DNA of 37,739 nucleotides, taken from contig CALEKA010000061.1 in the NCBI GenBank assembly GCA_937898715.1, positions 1 through 37,739 of the forward strand. The letters run 5' to 3'. The notes under the pieces were generated by a model. That model worked only from the letters and a program-made list of their open reading frames with translations. It made no database searches and was not told where the DNA came from. Every line of letters starts with the position of its first letter. Within the stretch, counting starts at the first letter, position 1. Below are positions 14,585-22,945 of the stretch, piece by piece. The position numbers and the translations under genes were made by a program. The DNA comes from an uncultured Prevotella sp. Lineage in GTDB: Bacteria; Bacteroidota; Bacteroidia; Bacteroidales; Bacteroidaceae.

Positions 14585-17500
14585 TTACTTAATCACCTTC
14601 TGTCCCGTGCGAGTCACGAACACGCCGTGAGCAGCAGCACCGCGCTGGATGCGACGACCCTGGAGGTCGTAGAGTTCAGCAGCAGCGTCGGTAGCATTGG
14701 CAGCAGTGGCGATGGTCTGAATGCCCGTGCTCGTACCCGTGAGAGAGTAAGAAGAAGAGGCATTGTCCGTCAGAGCGAGGTAAGCGTGGAAAGTCTCGTT
14801 GGTGAAGGCTGCACCAGCGTCGGCACCAAAGGCGAAGGTAGTTTCACCATCTTCGGTGGCAGGAGCAGTGAGGCGATAGAAGAAAGCTGTACCATCGGCT
14901 GTGGTGAGCGTCTTGGTGAGCGTACCGCGAAGGAGGTTCACGGGAACATCATCGGAAGCACCGCCTCCGTCAGAGATTGTGATGGCTTCAGCCGAAGCAG
15001 CCTGGAGAGGAAGCGCCGTGAGCGAACCTTTCTCGCCCTTGAGGAGGAGCGGAGTGAGCGCAGGCACGGTGGAGCCAGCAGCATACTGCTCAGAGAGCTG
15101 AAGGCTACCATTCTCAGCACCCGTCACGATAGAACCAGTGACGCCCTCAGGCATCTCGAAGGCACGAGGCATGTAGATGGTGGTATATTCGCTCTCGGGG
15201 AATGCGATAGCGTACATATCAGCATCGCCCTCTACGGGCACGATGGTGAAGCGTGAAGGATCGGTCGCTGAGCCCCAAGGCACGATGCGCTGGCAGTCGC
15301 CAGCAAGGTGGAAAGCAGGGTAAGTAGCATTGGTCGGGGTGGTGCAGATCACGCCACAGGTGGCGTTGGCGAGGTCGATGTCGAAGCGATAGTTGGCAGC
15401 CTCGGCGATGTTCTCGGTGAGGGTGTAGAGAGTCTCTGTGGCGGGCGACTTGCCCACGTACTTCTTCGCACCGAGATTGTAGAGGCGGAAAGTGCCTTTA
15501 GCCGAGCCCGGCACGATGCTGAAGAGCTGATTCTCGTTGTTCTCATCGAGCGCTTGAGCCTTCAGATTGTTGTCGACAGCAGCCACGTAGTAAGCCGTAT
15601 TGTTGCGCTTTGCGCTGAGGCGATAAGCCTGGAGGGGAATCTCCTCGAGGCGCTGAGTCTGTGCGCGGTTGAGAGCTTCGTAGTTGGCAGTAGTGGGGTC
15701 GGCTTGGTAAGCCTTGACAGCTTCTTCTACTTCCTTAGCGCTCTCGGGCAGATAGCCGCCCACCATGCCTTGCAGCGAGGCAGCAGTAGTGCTGATCGAA
15801 GAGAGGTCGGTCATGACGTCGGAGGCAGTGGCTGAGGCGTCGTAGGTGTACTTACCATCGGTGATGGTCTCGAGAGAGTAGTTCTTATAGATAATAGAAT
15901 AGTCGAAACCGAAGGTGTTCTCCTCGTAGAGGAAGCCAATGGTGTGGTCCGACTGGAGAGTCATCGTAGAGTAAGCCGAACCCTGGTAGCTGGCCTGGTG
16001 GTGGCCCTCAAAGTTCTTAGCGAGGTTGGCAGCGCTGCTGAAGTCGTCGAACGAAGCGAGGCCCTTGTAGTAGATACCCACGTTCTGACGACCGCCAGGA
16101 CCCATAGGCACTGACTGCAGGGCAAGGAACATCTTCTTGCTGTCGGCCGTGCGCTTCACGGGGAGGATCATCACTTCGCCGTTGCAAGAGTTGCCCGTTG
16201 CGATAGCGCCCTGGTTGCTTGAGTTGGAGTAAGCTTCGACGCCCCATGAGCCTTCGCCCTTGGCGACGTCGGTGAAGTGGAATACGTTGTACTTACGACC
16301 GCCAGTGACGCGAGAGCTGCAGATCACGCTTCCGTCGGGGAGTTCTTCAGCCTTAGGCTCGTCGCAATCGGAAGTGGTAGGAGCTTGTTCTGCGCCGCCG
16401 AGGAGCTTCCAGGTAGAGCCGAAGTCGTCGGAGAATATCACGTAGTTGTGGCGAGTGCCATTGCCCGCGATGAAGAGCACGGAGCAGTAGAGGCGGTAGT
16501 AGTCGCCCACCTTGGTGTAGCGGCTCTGGTGGATGCGGCCCGAACCGATGAACATCGTCTTGGCGCCGCCCTCTGAAGAACCGTCGAAGAGGGAGTAGAT
16601 CTGCTTAGAGATGTCGACGGGTTTCGACCAAGTCTCGCCACCATCTTCGCTGAGGAAGTGGGCAATGCCTTGGTGGTAGGCGTTGGTACCGCCAGTAAAC
16701 ATTACGTCGCCTGAGCATGAGAGCAGGAGCACCTTGTTGCTCTCTCTATCGGCCACGATGCAGGGGTCGCCAAATCCGGTGTGGAGGAATTCGGAGGCAT
16801 TGGCAGAGCCTTTGGTATACTCCTCGCAGTTGGCCACGGTCAGGATGTTGCCCCAAGTCTTACCGCCGTCCTTAGAGATGCGGCTGCGCAGGTCGAGTTT
16901 GCCCGTACCGATATCGCCACCCGAGTAGCGGTAGTCGGCCACGGCGATGAGGTTGCCATTCTTGGCCTGTGCGATGGCGGGGATGCGGTAGTTGGGGTTA
17001 CCGGTGGTCACGAGCAGGTCGATCTGGTCTTCCGGCTGGCGGATGTCGGTATCGACGCTTGTGATGGCACCCGAGAGGGTGAAGTCGGTGAGGGTCACGG
17101 GGTTGTTGTCGCCCGCTACGACGAAGGTGGTAGAGCCGGCGCTCAGACCGCTCACGCTGATCTCCTGTGGCTCAGTGGTGAGCGTAGTGGCAGTGCCGCC
17201 CGCGGGGGTGATGGTCACGCTGCCCGAAGCCACGGAAGCCTTGAAGCTATAGCCCGTGATGTTGGCATTGTCGGCAGAGAGGGTATAAGTAGAGCTCTTG
17301 GACTGGCCCGAAGCGATGAGAAACGCGTTCGACTGGTTCATCATGTTCTTGGCAGAAGCCGTGAGCTTCACCGTGGGCGAAGTCGAGGTAGAGGTCCAAG
17401 TGTTGGTCCATGAGGTAGCAAGCGTACCGGTCGAGGTGCTAATGGTCTGGGTGAAGTCGGTGGCGTAGTAGCTGACGCTGAAGTCGGTGAGAGTCACCGC

Positions 17501-18436
17501 CTTGTTCTCACCCGTGAGCTGGAAGGTGGTGCTTGAGGTGTTCACCTTCGGTACGGTGATGGTCTGCTCCTCCGAGGTGATGGTATAGGTCTGTCCGCCT
17601 ACGACGATTTGGATGTCGGAGGTGCTTGCAGCGTCTTTCTTAGCCTTGAAGCTATAGCTTGCGATCACGCCCTTGGCAGCAGAGAGGGTATAGGTGCAAC
17701 CATTAGCGCCAGCATAGATCTCAATGCTCTTGCTGTCGGAGGAGGCCTTCATGTTGTTGCTCGAGCCGCTCGAGAGCTTGAGGTTGGGCGTAGCGGTGCC
17801 TTCCCAGAGCTTGAAGTAGGTGGTAGATCCCGTGGTCGAGGCAAACGCACCCGTGGTCAGGTCGATGGCAGCCGTGCTCTTCTCGAGGCTCACCTGCGGC
17901 ACGATGGAGATGGACGATCCGGCGTCGGCTCCGCCGCTCCAGAAGGCGAGTTTGCGACCGCGATTGTTGAGCTTATTGGCAGCGATGCCGTGTTCTGCAA
18001 AGTAGTAAGCACCGTCGATGGCAGAGCTTGCGGTGATGTCCCAGCGGTTGGTATAGCCCTCGCCAGGATTGTCGGCATCCTTGAGCACGGCATACGACTC
18101 TGCACCCGTGTCGCCCAGCATCGTGGTGGGGGCGGCGAGGGCGAGCTTCGTGCCGGCATTCATGTTGTAGATCTTGTAGCCATCGGTCTCGTTGCCTTCG
18201 AAGCACCAGAAGTTTTCGGCAGAAGAAGCATTGTTCACGCCACCGAGGGTGATGAAGGGGTTGTTGCGGTTGTTGGAGATACGATAGGCATCAGAGCCAA
18301 TGCGCAGGAAGTACCACTGCGTGTCGCTCGCGAACTCTGTACCGCTCACCGTTGTGGTGCGAACGGGAGAGTCTGCCCATGCTGTTGCTGCGAAGGGAAC
18401 GCTCGCCAGCAAGAGTGAGAGTAGTCGTTTGTTCAT
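14585..18436 (-). CDS. Secreted exo-alpha-sialidase (GH33) with duplicated N-terminal domains
   Basis: A 1283-aa protein that should release terminal sialic acids from host glycans. The signal peptide ends near ATAWA (residue 21). Residues 195-330 and 331-462 are two related beta-sandwich-like modules (both have TYTLSA, YSFKA and VTLTDF), probably glycan-binding. The sialidase domain begins with YRIP (Arg484) and has three Asp boxes: SKDGGKTW (521), SEDGGETW (596) and SDDFGSTW (669). Likely catalytic residues are Arg484, Arg709 or Arg714, and Arg783 (PGGRQNVGIYY), Glu in DEPKAEEL (693-698), and Tyr822 (YSTM). A helical linker, a ricin-like/FN-like part and the C-terminal sorting-type LYDLQGRRIQRG follow. 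It is convergent with the fimbrial cluster and probably monocistronic. Confidence 0.9.
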   Translation of the reverse strand: MNKRLLSLLLASVPFAATAWADSPVRTTTVSGTEFASDTQWYFLRIGSDAYRISNNRNNPFITLGGVNNASSAENFWCFEGNETDGYKIYNMNAGTKLALAAPTTMLGDTGAESYAVLKDADNPGEGYTNRWDITASSAIDGAYYFAEHGIAANKLNNRGRKLAFWSGGADAGSSISIVPQVSLEKSTAAIDLTTGAFASTTGSTTYFKLWEGTATPNLKLSSGSSNNMKASSDSKSIEIYAGANGCTYTLSAAKGVIASYSFKAKKDAASTSDIQIVVGGQTYTITSEEQTITVPKVNTSSTTFQLTGENKAVTLTDFSVSYYATDFTQTISTSTGTLATSWTNTWTSTSTSPTVKLTASAKNMMNQSNAFLIASGQSKSSTYTLSADNANITGYSFKASVASGSVTITPAGGTATTLTTEPQEISVSGLSAGSTTFVVAGDNNPVTLTDFTLSGAITSVDTDIRQPEDQIDLLVTTGNPNYRIPAIAQAKNGNLIAVADYRYSGGDIGTGKLDLRSRISKDGGKTWGNILTVANCEEYTKGSANASEFLHTGFGDPCIVADRESNKVLLLSCSGDVMFTGGTNAYHQGIAHFLSEDGGETWSKPVDISKQIYSLFDGSSEGGAKTMFIGSGRIHQSRYTKVGDYYRLYCSVLFIAGNGTRHNYVIFSDDFGSTWKLLGGAEQAPTTSDCDEPKAEELPDGSVICSSRVTGGRKYNVFHFTDVAKGEGSWGVEAYSNSSNQGAIATGNSCNGEVMILPVKRTADSKKMFLALQSVPMGPGGRQNVGIYYKGLASFDDFSSAANLAKNFEGHHQASYQGSAYSTMTLQSDHTIGFLYEENTFGFDYSIIYKNYSLETITDGKYTYDASATASDVMTDLSSISTTAASLQGMVGGYLPESAKEVEEAVKAYQADPTTANYEALNRAQTQRLEEIPLQAYRLSAKRNNTAYYVAAVDNNLKAQALDENNENQLFSIVPGSAKGTFRLYNLGAKKYVGKSPATETLYTLTENIAEAANYRFDIDLANATCGVICTTPTNATYPAFHLAGDCQRIVPWGSATDPSRFTIVPVEGDADMYAIAFPESEYTTIYMPRAFEMPEGVTGSIVTGAENGSLQLSEQYAAGSTVPALTPLLLKGEKGSLTALPLQAASAEAITISDGGGASDDVPVNLLRGTLTKTLTTADGTAFFYRLTAPATEDGETTFAFGADAGAAFTNETFHAYLALTDNASSSYSLTGTSTGIQTIATAANATDAAAELYDLQGRRIQRGAAAHGVFVTRTGQKVIK

Positions 18437-18615
18437 GTGTAGAATAAAGTAACTGTATGTATTGATTAGATTTATTGAATTTCAAGGAGGGCCTTCGCGA
18501 GAGACTGTGGGGGGCGAATAACTGTATAAGTGATTAGATTTACATGCATTATTCAAGGGGTGTCATGTGCTCGCCAGAGCGCGACAATAAGAATTCCTCG
18601 TTAGGCTTTCGGCGG

Positions 18616-18623
18616 CAAATATA
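18616..18623 (-). promoter_or_regulatory. -7 element of the sialidase gene
   Basis: TATATTTG on the minus strand fits TAnnTTTG; the -33 candidate is too far away (CAAA at 18648-18651, 24 bp). The leader would be about 170 nt. Within it, TAACTGTATGTATTGATTAG (from 18449) and TAACTGTATAAGTGATTAG (from 18520) form an imperfect direct repeat. Confidence 0.4.
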
Positions 18624-18719
18624 ATAATATTTTTGTAAAAGTACGTACAAAATACTTTGCTAAACGGAACTTTGTGCATATATTTGCTCGGCGAGAGGAA
18701 GAAAATCAGATAGTTTCTC

Positions 18720-18872
18720 ATAGGAAGTGGGGGCGAAGCGTCTCGCTTCGGCAGGCGTGGAGTGGGCTCGATGCCCCGACACGGCCTTTATCTCTCATGT
18801 ATCTTCAGTCTCGCTTCGGCATTGAGCCTCGCGTGACTGGCCGAAGCGAGACGCTTCGCCCCCACTTCCTAT
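18720..18872. repeat. A element (copy 2)
   Basis: A 153-bp element with arms ATAGGAAGTGGGGGCGAAGC and GCTTCGCCCCCACTTCCTAT and inner GGGCTCGATGCCCC / GGCATTGAGCC. It lies upstream of the transporter gene; an open frame running through it is not a real N-terminal extension. Confidence 0.9.
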
Positions 18873-18925
18873 TACATTCTCTCCCCCCTCTCCACCACAC
18901 GCTAACCCTAACCTCTCTATACCCT

Positions 18926-20800
18926 ATGGAATATCTCTCTTCCCCTTCGGGGCAAGCGGCCATCGTGATAGCCGTGTTCGCCCTGACCATCGTAGCCTTT
19001 ATCCTTGACAAGGTGCGCTCCGACATTGTGGCGCTCTGCTCCTTGGCACTGCTGCTCGTGACGAATGTGCTCACACCGGCTGAGGCTCTCGCAGGATTCT
19101 CCAACTCTGCTGTGGTGATGATGATAGGACTCTTCGTGGTGGGTGGAGCCGTGTTCCAGACAGGACTGGCTCGCACCATCTCGGGCCGCCTCTTGAAGCT
19201 CGCCGGACGCAGCGAACCGAAACTCTTCTTCCTCGTGATGATCGTCACCGCCGTGGTGGCTGCCTTCGTGAGCAATACGGGCACGGTGGCTCTGCTCCTG
19301 CCCATCATCCTGGCCATGGCCAAGAGTGCAGGTATCAGTCCGGGCAAACTCATGATGCCCCTGGCATTCGCCAGTTCGATGGGCGGACTGCTCACCCTCA
19401 TCGGTACACCGCCCAACCTCATCGTAGATGGCTACCTGCGCGACAATGGGCGCGAGGGCTTCGGATTCTTCAGCTTCCTGCCCATCGGCTTGATATGCAT
19501 GGCTGTGGGCTTGCTACTGCTCTATCCGCTCTGCCGCTTCTGCCTTGGCAAACGGGCGAAAGAGAGCACCGACACAGCCTCCGACGACGGACTTGCCTCG
19601 CTCCTGCACGAATACCACATAGACGACCTCGTGTTCCGCCTCAAAGCCCAGAGCGGAAGCGCCCACCTCGAGGGCATGACCGTGGGCGAACTGGGCATTC
19701 GCCGCCATTACGGTGTGACCATTCTCGAAGTGCGCCGTGCCAACCGCACAATCTTTAGCACCAACATACAGGAGGCGGTCGACGCTTCCACCGTGCTTCA
19801 AGCCGACGATACCTTCTACGTGCTGGGCCATCGCGAACAGGTGGAGGCCTTTGCCGCCGACCACAACCTCTGCGTCTTCGAAGACCCCGAACGCGAGGGA
19901 AAAGGCAAACTCGACTTCTACGAGATAGGCATTGCCGAAGTGCTCATCTCGCCCGAATCGGCACTCATCAACCGCACCCTGCGTAGCGCCAACTTCAAAG
20001 AGCGCTTCGGAGTGACCGTGCTGGCGGTGAAGCGACAGGGCAAGTACCTCTTCGACAATGTGCTCGACACGCCCGTGAAAAACGGCGATATGCTCCTCGT
20101 ACACGGCGAGTGGCGAGGCATAGAGAGCATGGCAAAGAAGAATCGCGAGTGGATCGTCATAGGTTCGCCCTCCGAGGACGCCGAGAGCGTGGCGCTCGAC
20201 CACAAAGCACCCCTCGCCGCAGCCATCATGGCTCTGATGGTGGGCTGCATGGTATTTGCCGATCAGATCGGGGTGAAACCCGTAGCCGTGGTGATTCTCG
20301 CCGGACTACTCATGGTATTGACTCGCTGCGTGCGTTCCGTCGATGCGGCTTACAAGATGATAGGGTGGGAGAGCATCGTGCTCATTGCTGCCATGATGCC
20401 CATGAGCACCGCCCTCTCCAAGACCGGCATTTCGGAGTGGATCGCCACAACGCTCGTCAACGGACTGCATGCCTACGGGCCCGTGGCAGCCATGGCAGGC
20501 GTCTACATCGTCACCTCCGTGCTCAGCACCTTCATCTCCAACTCCGCCACAGCCATCCTCGTGGCACCCATCGCATGGGCAGCAGCCACACAGCTCGGCG
20601 TGTCGCCCACACCCTTCATGATGGCAGCCGCCGTGGCAGCCAGCGCATGCTTCGCCACACCCATCTGCACACCGCCCAACGCCATGGTGATGAACGCCGG
20701 ACACTACAACTTCATGGACTACGTGAAAGTGGGACTCCCCCTACAGATCCTCATGGGCATCGTGGCGATACTCGTCATCCCGCTCTTCTTCCCACTTTAA
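18926..20800 (+). CDS. SLC13/DASS-family transporter with RCK (TrkA-C) domains
   Basis: A 624-aa inner-membrane transporter of the divalent anion:sodium symporter superfamily (dicarboxylate or sulfate type). The ATG at 18926 is chosen because the upstream frame runs through a palindromic repeat. Residues 10-190 and 430-624 are hydrophobic helices. Each half carries the hallmark substrate/sodium motif: SNT (116-118) with GTPPN, and SNS (538-540) with CTPPN. Between them, about residues 215-400, lie two RCK_C-like domains (MTVGELGIRRHYGVTILEV, and a second ending GDMLLVHGEW) that usually bind a ligand and regulate transport. The substrate cannot be read from sequence. Proximity to the sialidase is suggestive only. 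Confidence 0.88.
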   Translation: MEYLSSPSGQAAIVIAVFALTIVAFILDKVRSDIVALCSLALLLVTNVLTPAEALAGFSNSAVVMMIGLFVVGGAVFQTGLARTISGRLLKLAGRSEPKLFFLVMIVTAVVAAFVSNTGTVALLLPIILAMAKSAGISPGKLMMPLAFASSMGGLLTLIGTPPNLIVDGYLRDNGREGFGFFSFLPIGLICMAVGLLLLYPLCRFCLGKRAKESTDTASDDGLASLLHEYHIDDLVFRLKAQSGSAHLEGMTVGELGIRRHYGVTILEVRRANRTIFSTNIQEAVDASTVLQADDTFYVLGHREQVEAFAADHNLCVFEDPEREGKGKLDFYEIGIAEVLISPESALINRTLRSANFKERFGVTVLAVKRQGKYLFDNVLDTPVKNGDMLLVHGEWRGIESMAKKNREWIVIGSPSEDAESVALDHKAPLAAAIMALMVGCMVFADQIGVKPVAVVILAGLLMVLTRCVRSVDAAYKMIGWESIVLIAAMMPMSTALSKTGISEWIATTLVNGLHAYGPVAAMAGVYIVTSVLSTFISNSATAILVAPIAWAAATQLGVSPTPFMMAAAVAASACFATPICTPPNAMVMNAGHYNFMDYVKVGLPLQILMGIVAILVIPLFFPL

Positions 20801-20860
20801 CTCCTCCTCCCCACTTTAATATTATCTCATACAACACATAAACAAATCTCTCTCATCGTT

Positions 20861-21544
20861 ATGAAGAAACCCTTAGCAATCGCCGCAATGCTTCTGCTCG
20901 CAGGCGCTGCCACAACCGCACAGGCACAGTCGTTCAGCTACGGTATCACCGCCGGCTGGCACCAGACGAAGCTCAAACTCAAAGGATCGGGCAAGGACCT
21001 CTACTCTTCCGACAACAAGGCCGGATGGTTCGTAGGTCCGAAGATCACCTTCTCCTCGGGCCTCGGCATCGGTCTCGATGCAGCCATCGAATACTCTGAG
21101 CGCAGTCTCAACATCACGCAAGACTATTGGACCAGCGACTATGCTGGCGGAGGCACCACCGACCAAGTATACCACGATGCTTCGCAGACCAAGAAGTATC
21201 GCACCTTCGAGATCCCCATCAACCTCCGCTACTCCATCGGCCTGGGCAAGCTCGCCAGCGTCTACGTAGCCACAGGTCCACAGTTTGGCTTCGCCCTGCA
21301 GAACATGAAGTGGAACAAACTCGGTTCGGGCAGCAACTTCAGCCGCAGCAACATGAACACCACGTGGAACGTCGGTGCAGGCCTACGTCTCTTCAAGCAC
21401 CTCGAAGCCGGCATTGGCTACAACTTCGCCCTCGGCAAAGCCGGCAAAGCCATCCTCCCCAACGACTACAACGGCCAGAGCCAAGACGTAGAACTGGAGT
21501 ACAAGACCAACTCCTTCCAACTGCAAGTGAGCTACTACTTTTAG
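20861..21544 (+). CDS. Outer-membrane beta-barrel protein
   Basis: A 227-aa protein with a signal peptide (MKKPLAIAAMLLLAGAATTAQA, cleavage after AQA near residue 22). The mature part shows alternating amphipathic strands (FSYGITAGWH, GLGIGLDAAIEYSER, FEIPINLRYSIGL, WNVGAGLRLFKHLEAGIGYNF) and ends in Phe (LQVSYYF), the outer-membrane insertion signature. This fits the small 8-stranded porin-family/PF13568-type barrels common in Bacteroidales. Transport or receptor specificity is unknown. It starts 60 bp after the transporter gene, so co-transcription is possible. Confidence 0.85.
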   Translation: MKKPLAIAAMLLLAGAATTAQAQSFSYGITAGWHQTKLKLKGSGKDLYSSDNKAGWFVGPKITFSSGLGIGLDAAIEYSERSLNITQDYWTSDYAGGGTTDQVYHDASQTKKYRTFEIPINLRYSIGLGKLASVYVATGPQFGFALQNMKWNKLGSGSNFSRSNMNTTWNVGAGLRLFKHLEAGIGYNFALGKAGKAILPNDYNGQSQDVELEYKTNSFQLQVSYYF

Positions 21545-21551
21545 TGGTAAT

Positions 21552-21711
21552 GTGCTAATATGACGCGCTTCGCGCTAATGTGCTAATATGCTAATATGAC
21601 GCGCTTCGCGCTAATGTGCTAATATGCTAATATGACGCGCTTCGCGCTAATGTGCTAATGTGCTAATGTGCTAATGTGCTAATATGACGCGCTTCGCGCT
21701 AATGTGCTAAT
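21552..21711. repeat. Tandem hairpin repeat GACGCGCTTCGCGCTAAT
   Basis: Four copies of GACGCGCTTCGCGCTAATGT are joined by ATGCTAAT/GTGCTAAT spacers of variable number. Each copy holds a small GCGC-TTC-GCGC hairpin. A related single copy is at 26875-26894 after rsmA. Confidence 0.9.
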
Positions 21712-21781
21712 TAGATAACGCAGTAGTGCCAGCGCAACATATAAACTTTTAAACCCATAAACTTATTAAACTCATAAAATC

Positions 21782-22066
21782 ATGCTCAGACTAAACTGTT
21801 TCTTCCAAGCATCTGAGGGCCACTACGACGAGGCCCTTCAAGCCGCCATTGCCTTGACCGCCGCATCACGCACCGACGAGGGCAACATCTCTTACGACAC
21901 CTTCGAGAGCGCCACCCGTCCCGACGTATTCATGATCTGCGAGACCTGGGCAGACGAAGCCTCACTCCAGAAGCACATGGCAGCCGACCACTTCAAGCTC
22001 TACGTAGGTCAGCTCGAAAAGCTCGGCACCCTCAAGCTCGAACAGTTCGACTTCCCCAAGAAGTAA
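21782..22066 (+). CDS. ABM-fold (antibiotic biosynthesis monooxygenase-type) protein
   Basis: A 94-aa protein typical of the ABM family, small ferredoxin-like dimers that often act as quinol monooxygenases. Recognizable parts are the N-terminal strand MLRLNCFF, the helix spanning ALQAAIALTAASR, EGNISYDTFES, the central VFMICETWADEASLQKH and AADHFKLYV, all in family order. It is cytosolic with no signal peptide. Its last codons (FPKK and the stop) are the start of a 183-bp tandem duplication. The substrate is unknown. Confidence 0.85.
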   Translation: MLRLNCFFQASEGHYDEALQAAIALTAASRTDEGNISYDTFESATRPDVFMICETWADEASLQKHMAADHFKLYVGQLEKLGTLKLEQFDFPKK

Positions 22067-22422
22067 GAATAAAGAGGTAAACTCATAGGAAATGGGGGCG
22101 AAGTGTCCCGCTTCGGCCAGCCATGCGAGGCTCGATGCCGAGCAGGGCTGAATTCTTCAAGAAAGTATTTTATGCACTGCCTCGGGGCATTGAGCCCCTC
22201 GCCAGCGCGCCGAAGCGAGACACTTCGCCCCCACTTCCCCAAGAAGTAAGAATAAAGGGGTAAACTCATAGGAAGTGGGGGCGAAGTGTCCCGCTTCGGC
22301 CAGCCATGCGAGGCTCGATGCCGAGCAGGGCTGAATTCTTCAAGAAAGTATTTTATGCACTGCCTCGGGGCATTGAGCCCCTCGCCAGCGCGCCGAAGCG
22401 AGACACTTCGCCCCCACTTCCT
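22051..22422. repeat. Tandem duplication carrying two A elements (copies 3 and 4)
   Basis: Unit 1 (22051-22233) and unit 2 (from 22234) have a 183-bp period and differ at two positions that I can see. Each starts with CTTCCCCAAGAAGTAAGAAT, the 3' end of the ABM gene, and contains a full A element (22085-22238 and 22268-22422). Confidence 0.92.
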
Positions 22423-22486
22423 TTGAACTTACCTCTTTATTCTCAGTTTGTTCTCCCTCCAAAATTGCAAAAAAGCCCCACATCCC

Positions 22487-22517
22487 TTGTGCATTTGCAA
22501 GGAAATGATTATTTTTG
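22487..22517 (+). promoter_or_regulatory. tRNA-Arg promoter
   Basis: TTG (22487-22489) and TATTTTTG (22510-22517) are 20 bp apart; transcription would start near 22524, 12 nt before the tRNA. Confidence 0.75.
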
Positions 22518-22535
22518 CACCCACAACAAAAGGAT

Positions 22536-22610
22536 GGTTCTGTAGCTCAGTTGGATTAGAGCAACGCCCTTCTAAGGCGTGGGTCCAGGGTTCGAATCCC
22601 TGCAGAATCA
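22536..22610 (+). tRNA. tRNA-Arg (anticodon TCT)
   Basis: The 75-nt sequence folds as a cloverleaf. Acceptor GGTTCTG pairs with CAGAATC (one G-T), the D arm is GCTC...GAGC, anticodon stem ACGCC/GGCGT encloses a CTTCTAA loop, and the T arm contains GGTTCGAATCC. The anticodon TCT reads AGA. CCA is not encoded (ACGA follows), as is common in Bacteroidetes. Confidence 0.95.
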
Positions 22611-22624
22611 CGATGTGAAACGAT

Positions 22625-22670
22625 TTGAGGAGAGCATTACGCAAGAGTAATGTTCTCCTCAATTTCTTTT
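22625..22670 (+). terminator. tRNA-Arg terminator
   Basis: A 16-bp stem (22625-22640 with 22647-22662, one G-T) with a 6-nt loop and a T-rich tail (TTTCTTTTT), 15 nt after the tRNA. Confidence 0.85.
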
Positions 22671-22750
22671 TGTAGCTGCAAAGATAGCCTCCTCTGTAGA
22701 AGCTCATGAAGAGTTCCCCTTCCTCAATATAGAGCTCATGCACCCCCCCC

Positions 22751-22860
22751 AAAAAAATAGAGGTCGGAGTCGAAAAAATTAGAGGTGGTAACCGAAAAAA
22801 TTAGAGGTGCCAACCGGAAAAATTAGAGGTGCTAACTGAAAAAATTAAAGGTGCTAACCG
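22751..22860. repeat. 22-bp tandem array, five units
   Basis: Five contiguous 22-bp units begin at 22751, 22773, 22795, 22817 and 22839, with consensus AAAAAATTAGAGGTGnTAACCG. It lies between the tRNA terminator and the pepD terminator. On the minus strand its core, CACCTCTAA, matches the core of the array at 3337-3446. Confidence 0.92.
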
Positions 22861-22908
22861 AAAAAATATCCCTTACTCCCATATTTGGGCGAGTAAGGGA
22901 TATTTTTT
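22861..22908 (-). terminator. pepD terminator (bidirectional)
   Basis: A perfect 18-bp stem, AAAAAATATCCCTTACTC (22861-22878) with GAGTAAGGGATATTTTTT (22891-22908), 12-nt loop, T-rich on both strands. It lies 37 bp past the pepD stop. Confidence 0.9.
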
Positions 22909-22945
22909 GAAATCAGATTACTATTTACGTGTAGCTCGAGACAGT

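Noticed and set aside
18674..18925. N-terminal extension of the DASS transporter
   Set aside because: The extension is the translation of an A element, and the ATG at 18926 gives a normal transporter start.
22751..22860. CRISPR array
   Set aside because: Units are contiguous 22-bp tandem repeats without spacers, and no cas genes are present. The same holds for 3337-3446.
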